NCBI GenBank assembly: GCA_016302195.1
Contig: JAEDOA010000052.1
Span: 1 to 10,035 of the forward strand
Length of the DNA: 10,035 nucleotides
Direction: 5' to 3'
Origin: Erysipelotrichaceae bacterium
GTDB taxonomy: Bacteria > Bacillota_I > Bacilli_A > Erysipelotrichales > Erysipelotrichaceae
In this document: positions 6,809 to 10,035 of the stretch, one piece after another
Layout of the letters: the number at the start of each line of letters is the position of its first letter
Position numbering within the stretch: the first letter of the stretch is position 1
The notes under the pieces: generated by a model
What the model was told of the DNA's origin: nothing
Seen by the model: the letters and a program-made list of their open reading frames with translations, nothing else
The model's database searches: none
Translations under genes and position numbers: made by a program

Positions 6809-6828
6809 TTGCGTAAAATAGTATAGGT
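6809..6828 (+). repeat. TTGCGT motif, copy 3 of 3, overlapping start of transcription and ribosome binding site
   Basis: TTGCGTAAAATAGTATAGGT keeps the TTGCGT-N4-TAGTRTA pattern but not the T run between. It starts 33 bp after copy 2. It covers the predicted transcription start and runs into the ribosome binding site, a position suited to repression. Confidence 0.55.
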
Positions 6829-6837
6829 GGTGAAACT

Positions 6838-8199
6838 ATGATATTTAAAAGAAAAACTTATAACAGGTTAATAGAATGGAAAAATAAGTCTAGGGGAAGA
6901 ACTGCTATGTTAATTGAAGGTGCCAGACGTATTGGAAAATCAACTATAGTTGAGGAGTTCGCAAAGAACAATTATAAAAGTTATGTCCTTATTGATTTTT
7001 CTATTGCATCAGATAGAATAAAAGATATTTTTGAAAATACATTATCAAATCTTGATACGTTTTTTATGCTGATTTCTTTTGAAACAGGAGTTCCACTGTA
7101 TCAAAGAGAATCACTTATTATTTTTGATGAAGTGCAAAAATATCCAAAAGCAAGAGAAGCAATAAAACATTTGGTAAAAGATGGAAGATATGACTATATT
7201 GAGACGGGATCATTAATCTCTATAAAAGAAAATGTTAAGGATATATTAATTCCTTCTGAAGAAGACAGTTTAATAATGTATCCTATGGATTTTGAAGAAT
7301 TTGCAGAAGCATTAGGAGAATCTATGTTAATTCCATACATTAAAGAATGTTTTGATAAAAAGGTTCCGCTACTTGATTCAATTCACAAAAAAGCTAGTTT
7401 TTTATTTAAAGAATATATGTTAGTTGGAGGAATGCCTCAAGCCGTATCTGCATTTGTAGAGCAAAAAAAGCAATTTGAGGAGTGTGATTTTCAAAAAAGA
7501 AACATTTTAAAAATATATCGAAATGATATTTTGAAAATTGATAATATATATCAGGCTAAAGTTCTTTCTATATTTGACCAGATACCATCTTTCTTATCTT
7601 CACATGAAAAAAGAGTAAGAATCAGTTCAATTGACCCAAGCAACAATGGAATAGCTTATGAAGAAACATTCTTTTGGCTCGCAGATTCAATGATTTGTAA
7701 CGAGTGTTTTGCTTGTTCTGATCCGAATGTGGGATTATCATTGACCGAATCAAGAAAATTTATCAAATGTTATATGGGAGATACAGGATTATTATTATCC
7801 CATACATTTGATGAAAATATAAAAAACGATATTAACATTTATACCGCGATACTTCATGATAATCTTTCGATTAATAAAGGCATGTTTTTTGAAAATGCCA
7901 TTGCACAAATGCTAACTGCCAATGGACACAAACTATATTTTTATACCCATTTTTCTAAAGAAAAACATAGGAACGATATAGAGGTTGATTTCATTATTTC
8001 TACTGGTAGTCGTGTAAATAATAAAATAATTCCTATAGAAGTTAAATCATCAAAAAACTATACTGCTTCTTCCTTGATTAAATTCAAAGAAAAATTTCAT
8101 GAACGAATAGCTGGATCATATATAATTCATCCCAAAAATCTATCAATTAGAGATGATGGAATTATTTGTATTCCAGCATATATGACATTTTGCTTATAA
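6838..8199 (+). CDS. AAA-type ATPase with C-terminal DUF4143/nuclease-like domain (ATPase 1)
   Basis: This 453-residue protein belongs to the COG1373-type ATPases. Walker A is G28-ARRIG-K34-S35 and Walker B is IIF-D97-E98. ETGSLIS at about 121-127 is the usual sensor-1 region. The DUF4143 half includes KCYMGDTGLL. Near the end, E382-V-D384-F-I-I is followed by I-P-I-E401-V-K403, the D...ExK signature of the PD-(D/E)XK nuclease fold, complete here. No membrane segment is seen. Such genes are often multi-copy and patchily distributed in anaerobes and archaea; their role is unproven. The ATG has AGGTGG seven bases upstream. It is a single-gene unit with its own promoter, three leader repeats and a terminator. 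It resembles ATPase 2 in layout, but the two are clearly different sequences rather than a recent duplication. Confidence 0.88.
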   Translation: MIFKRKTYNRLIEWKNKSRGRTAMLIEGARRIGKSTIVEEFAKNNYKSYVLIDFSIASDRIKDIFENTLSNLDTFFMLISFETGVPLYQRESLIIFDEVQKYPKAREAIKHLVKDGRYDYIETGSLISIKENVKDILIPSEEDSLIMYPMDFEEFAEALGESMLIPYIKECFDKKVPLLDSIHKKASFLFKEYMLVGGMPQAVSAFVEQKKQFEECDFQKRNILKIYRNDILKIDNIYQAKVLSIFDQIPSFLSSHEKRVRISSIDPSNNGIAYEETFFWLADSMICNECFACSDPNVGLSLTESRKFIKCYMGDTGLLLSHTFDENIKNDINIYTAILHDNLSINKGMFFENAIAQMLTANGHKLYFYTHFSKEKHRNDIEVDFIISTGSRVNNKIIPIEVKSSKNYTASSLIKFKEKFHERIAGSYIIHPKNLSIRDDGIICIPAYMTFCL

Positions 8200-8202
8200 A
8201 AT

Positions 8203-8246
8203 AAAAAACAGTGACATTTTATTCATCATTTGTTCACTGTTTTTTT
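8203..8246 (+). terminator. terminator of ATPase 1
   Basis: A perfect 12-bp stem, AAAAAACAGTGA (8203-8214) with TCACTGTTTTTT (8234-8245), encloses a 19-base loop and ends in a run of seven T's. It starts three bases after the stop codon. The repeated hairpin element starts at the next base, so that element is probably not needed for termination here. Confidence 0.85.
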
Positions 8247-8290
8247 AATCCCTAACGGGCTTGATGCTTAGATGAAACCTATTAGGGATT
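8247..8290 (+). repeat. hairpin element, intact copy between the two ATPases
   Basis: This 44-bp imperfect inverted repeat runs from AATCCCTAACGGGCTTGAT (8247-8265) to ATGAAACCTATTAGGGATT (8272-8290). The 19-position stem has three mismatches (two C-A, one G-G) and one G-T wobble, with a hexaloop GCTTAG. It matches the copy at 9977-10020 at 41 of 44 positions. A shared stretch of about 12 bases after the element (ATAAATAATAGA here) extends the similarity. Confidence 0.8.
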
Positions 8291-8322
8291 TTATAAATAA
8301 TAGATTATCTTCACTTTTCACT

Positions 8323-8342
8323 TTGCGTTCTTTAGTAAATAA
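8323..8342 (+). repeat. TTGCGT motif before ATPase 2
   Basis: TTGCGTTCTTTAGTAAATAA matches the motif before ATPase 1 in TTGCGT-N4-TAGTA. It starts 32 bp after the end of the hairpin element. No -10 box lies at a proper distance, so the motif is not simply a -35 box. Confidence 0.6.
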
Positions 8343-8381
8343 AGAATTTTTATATTATTTTTTGAAAATATTTTTCTTATC

Positions 8382-8417
8382 CGAAAAAGACATAGAATTC
8401 TATGAAAAAAGAGATTT
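8382..8417 (+). repeat. palindrome-bearing 36-bp repeat, copy 1 (upstream of the promoter)
   Basis: It matches 8457-8492 at 34 of 36 positions. Its core CATAGAATTCTATG (8391-8404) is a perfect 14-bp palindrome. It ends 19 bp upstream of the -35 box of ATPase 2. Confidence 0.75.
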
Positions 8418-8422
8418 ACCTA

Positions 8423-8451
8423 TTGGCGTTAACACATTTTTATGTTAAAAT
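8423..8451 (+). promoter_or_regulatory. promoter of ATPase 2
   Basis: -35 TTGGCG (8423-8428), a 17-base spacer and -10 TAAAAT (8446-8451) with an upstream TGT, giving an extended -10. The predicted start is near 8458. The promoter lies exactly between the two palindromes. Confidence 0.65.
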
Positions 8452-8456
8452 ACAAT

Positions 8457-8492
8457 CGAAAAAAACATAGAATTCTATGAAAAAGGAGATTT
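8457..8492 (+). repeat. palindrome-bearing 36-bp repeat, copy 2 (downstream of the start of transcription)
   Basis: The same 14-bp palindrome is at 8466-8479, about +8 to +21 relative to the predicted start. The copy also contains the ribosome binding site AAGGAG of ATPase 2. One of the two differences from copy 1 changes AGAG to GGAG there, which makes a better ribosome binding site. Confidence 0.75.
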
Positions 8493-8495
8493 GCT

Positions 8496-9803
8496 ATGAT
8501 AGAAAGAAATCAATATTTATCAAAATTAATATCTGCAAAAAATAATGGTTTTCCAAAAATCATTACTGGAATTAGAAGATGTGGCAAATCCTATTTATTA
8601 AAAGAAATTTTCAAAAAACATCTTATTGAAACTGGTGTGTCAGAGAATCAGATTATTATAATAGATTTAGATGAGATAAAAAACGCTAAATATAGAAACC
8701 CAATTGAATTAGATAAATATATTAGAGAGCATTGCAATAAAGACATAATGAATTATGTGTTTATTGATGAATTGCAATTAGTTTCTTCTATCATAAATCC
8801 AATTTATACTGAAGGAAAATATGTAATCGCAAATAAAGAAGATAAAGATATTATCACTTTTGTTGAAGTATTATTAGGCCTTTCGAGAGAAAAATATATA
8901 GATGTTTATGCTACAGGATCGAATTCTAAAATGTTATCCAGTGATATAATTACCGAATTTAGAGATAAGGCTACAAATATTACATTAACTCCTTTATCAT
9001 TTGAAGAATTTTGTAATTACAAAAAAAGTTCATCATCTGACACTGTATTTGAATATATGAGATATGGTGGTATGCCTCTAGCTGTTTTAAAAAAAGGTGA
9101 GGAAAAGAAAGAATATCTAAAAAATTTATTTGAGACGACTTACTTCAAAGACATACTAGAACACAATAATTTAAAAAAAAGCGAAGCATTAGATTCTTTG
9201 TGCAATATTATCAGTGAAGAAACAGGACAATTATTCAATAGCACAAGAATAGCTAATATATATAAAAGTACTACAAGAAGCAAGATAGATAAAGATACTG
9301 TAGAACAATATATAAATTATTTTGTTGATTCATTTATCATTAAAGAGGTAACAAGATTCGACGTTAAAGGAAATAGTGAAATCGGTGCTCTTAGAAAATA
9401 TTATTTTGTAGATAATGGTCTAAGAAATGCAAGATTGAATTTTGCTTATGAAGACGAAGGACAAATGCTTGAGAACATGGTATACAATGAATTGATTTAT
9501 AATGGTTATACGGTCAACGTCGGGTCTTTTGAAAAATATGAAAAAGACAAAAATGGAAAAAGCATTAGGAAATGCTACGAAATTGATTTTATTGCCAAAA
9601 AGGGATCAAAAAAATATTATATTCAAGTCAGTAACGATATTTCGTCATTAGAAACCAGAGCAAGAGAAATCAGGCCATTTATTGCACTAAATGATTCTTT
9701 TCAAAAAATTATCGTAATAAATAGACCACTTGAAGAGTCTTTAGATAGCAATGGATTTGTTATCATTGGCATCGCGGATTTTCTTTTAAGATTTATTAAA
9801 TAA
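8496..9803 (+). CDS. AAA-type ATPase with DUF4143 domain (ATPase 2)
   Basis: This 435-residue protein has Walker A G25-IRRCG-K31-S32 and Walker B VFI-D91-E92-LQ. ATGSNSKML is the sensor-1 region, and a DUF4143 half contains KYYFVDNGLRN. The C-terminal fold is nuclease-like but altered: E-I-D364-F-I-A is followed by Y-I-Q377-V-S379 where ATPase 1 has E-V-K. The nuclease-type triad is therefore incomplete, as I recall is frequent in this subgroup (AAA_14 with DUF4143). The protein should bind and hydrolyse ATP; partner and role are unknown. No membrane helix or signal peptide is seen. The ATG has GGAG seven bases upstream. A short insert near 100-115 (TEGKYVIANKEDKDI) precedes the sensor region. 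It is a single-gene unit behind an elaborate promoter and probably transcribed independently of ATPase 1. Confidence 0.88.
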   Translation: MIERNQYLSKLISAKNNGFPKIITGIRRCGKSYLLKEIFKKHLIETGVSENQIIIIDLDEIKNAKYRNPIELDKYIREHCNKDIMNYVFIDELQLVSSIINPIYTEGKYVIANKEDKDIITFVEVLLGLSREKYIDVYATGSNSKMLSSDIITEFRDKATNITLTPLSFEEFCNYKKSSSSDTVFEYMRYGGMPLAVLKKGEEKKEYLKNLFETTYFKDILEHNNLKKSEALDSLCNIISEETGQLFNSTRIANIYKSTTRSKIDKDTVEQYINYFVDSFIIKEVTRFDVKGNSEIGALRKYYFVDNGLRNARLNFAYEDEGQMLENMVYNELIYNGYTVNVGSFEKYEKDKNGKSIRKCYEIDFIAKKGSKKYYIQVSNDISSLETRAREIRPFIALNDSFQKIIVINRPLEESLDSNGFVIIGIADFLLRFIK

Positions 9804-9806
9804 AAT

Positions 9807-9869
9807 ATAAAAGCCAGGTATGTTTAGTAATATCACCAGAAATATAATAAAGCTTTTATCTGATTTTTT
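9807..9869 (+). terminator. weak possible terminator of ATPase 2
   Basis: ATAAAAGC (9807-9814) can pair with GCTTTTAT (9852-9859) over 8 bp around a 37-base loop. A run of six T's follows at 9864-9869. The long loop makes it much weaker than the other terminators in this window. The hairpin element at 9977 with its T tract may be a backup. Confidence 0.35.
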
Positions 9870-9870
9870 A

Positions 9871-9895
9871 ATATCACTTTACAAATTTGCTGCAT
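9871..9895 (+). repeat. 25-bp leader sequence, copy 2, downstream of ATPase 2
   Basis: ATATCACTTTACA and the following 12 bases match the leader of ATPase 1 (6716-6740) at 20 of 25 positions. Here no ATPase follows. Instead there is AT-rich sequence with several TTGC words (9887, 9902, 9910) and a TTGCGT at 9942-9947, then the hairpin element. It may be the leader of a unit that has lost its gene. Confidence 0.4.
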
Positions 9896-9976
9896 TTAAT
9901 TTTGCATATTTGCTATATTGTATTTTACAAATCTCATATATTTGCGTCAGTCAATTTATTAATAGGCTAAAACAAA

Positions 9977-10020
9977 AATTCCTAACGGGCTTGATACTTA
10001 GATCAAACCTATTAGGGATT
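9977..10020 (+). repeat. hairpin element, intact copy at the right edge
   Basis: The 19-position stem has two C-A mismatches and two G-T wobbles, with hexaloop ACTTAG and then TTT. The arms are AATTCCTAACGGGCTTGAT (9977-9995) and ATCAAACCTATTAGGGATT (10002-10020). Of the three differences from the 8247 copy, C to T in the outer stem keeps pairing as a wobble and G to C in the inner stem repairs a mismatch. Selection on the folded form is therefore plausible. The 15 bases after it resemble those after the 8247 copy. Confidence 0.8.
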
Positions 10021-10035
10021 TTTACAAATTATAGA

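Noticed and set aside
8247..8290. Hairpin elements as integron attC sites: CCCTAAC on one side and ATTAGGG on the other resemble the attC R'' and R' boxes, and they bracket single genes.
   Set aside because: The boxes match the attC consensus (RYYYAAC, GTTRRRY) only in part. The element at 44 bp is shorter than usual and lacks the unpaired central spacer and bulged bases. The genes have their own promoters, and no integrase is in the window. The cassette-like layout is still reported as a finding.
8402..8473. A 23-codon frame starting at the ATG inside palindrome copy 1, preceding ATPase 2.
   Set aside because: The ATG is part of the palindrome and has no ribosome binding site in front. The frame spans the promoter and ends in the second palindrome, so it would not be transcribed from that promoter.
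1..10035. CRISPR arrays, tRNA or rRNA genes.
   Set aside because: The direct repeats found are few, at most three in a row, and act as leader motifs. No repeat-spacer pattern, tRNA cloverleaf or rRNA sequence was recognised.

Overview
The window looks like a chromosome segment of a low-GC Gram-positive bacterium (Bacillota). It is AT-rich, has strong AGGAGG-type ribosome binding sites, many T-tailed hairpin terminators and extended -10 promoters, and carries TelA and PepF proteins of the kind common in that phylum. Erysipelotrichia is my guess for the class, but nothing here proves it. The standard genetic code fits all full-length genes.

Left part (1-1640). An apparently intact ISL3-type insertion sequence lies between imperfect inverted repeats (about 100-1560). 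Its transposase is on the minus strand, between a palindromic terminator and a hairpin that covers its ribosome binding site. Possible short gene ends flank it on both sides, and I see no clean target-site duplication.

Middle (1641-6420). Two minus-strand housekeeping-type genes follow: a cytosolic serine hydrolase of the beta-lactamase/penicillin-binding-protein fold, and upstream of it a TelA-family protein. They are separated by a terminator that runs directly into a promoter. Diverging from telA is pepF, an M3B oligoendopeptidase F, which ends at a strong terminator. Converging on that terminator from the right is a small two-helix membrane protein gene whose frame is broken by one TGA.

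Right part (6640-10035). This is the unusual region. Two single AAA-type ATPases of the DUF4143 class, related in architecture but different in sequence, lie one after the other on the plus strand. Each has its own promoter and an elaborate leader. Three copies of a hairpin element of about 44 bp (one degraded) sit before, between and after them. A TTGCGT-N4-TAGT motif recurs 32-35 bp after the two hairpins whose downstream side is visible. It occurs three times at 33-34 bp spacing ahead of the first ATPase. The second ATPase's promoter is flanked by two identical 14-bp palindromes 75 bp apart. This reads as a series of modular units (hairpin, leader, ATPase), and a further unit may start just beyond the right edge. 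The function of these ATPases is not known to me. They are the best candidates for an undescribed system in this window.

No rRNA, tRNA or CRISPR array was seen.
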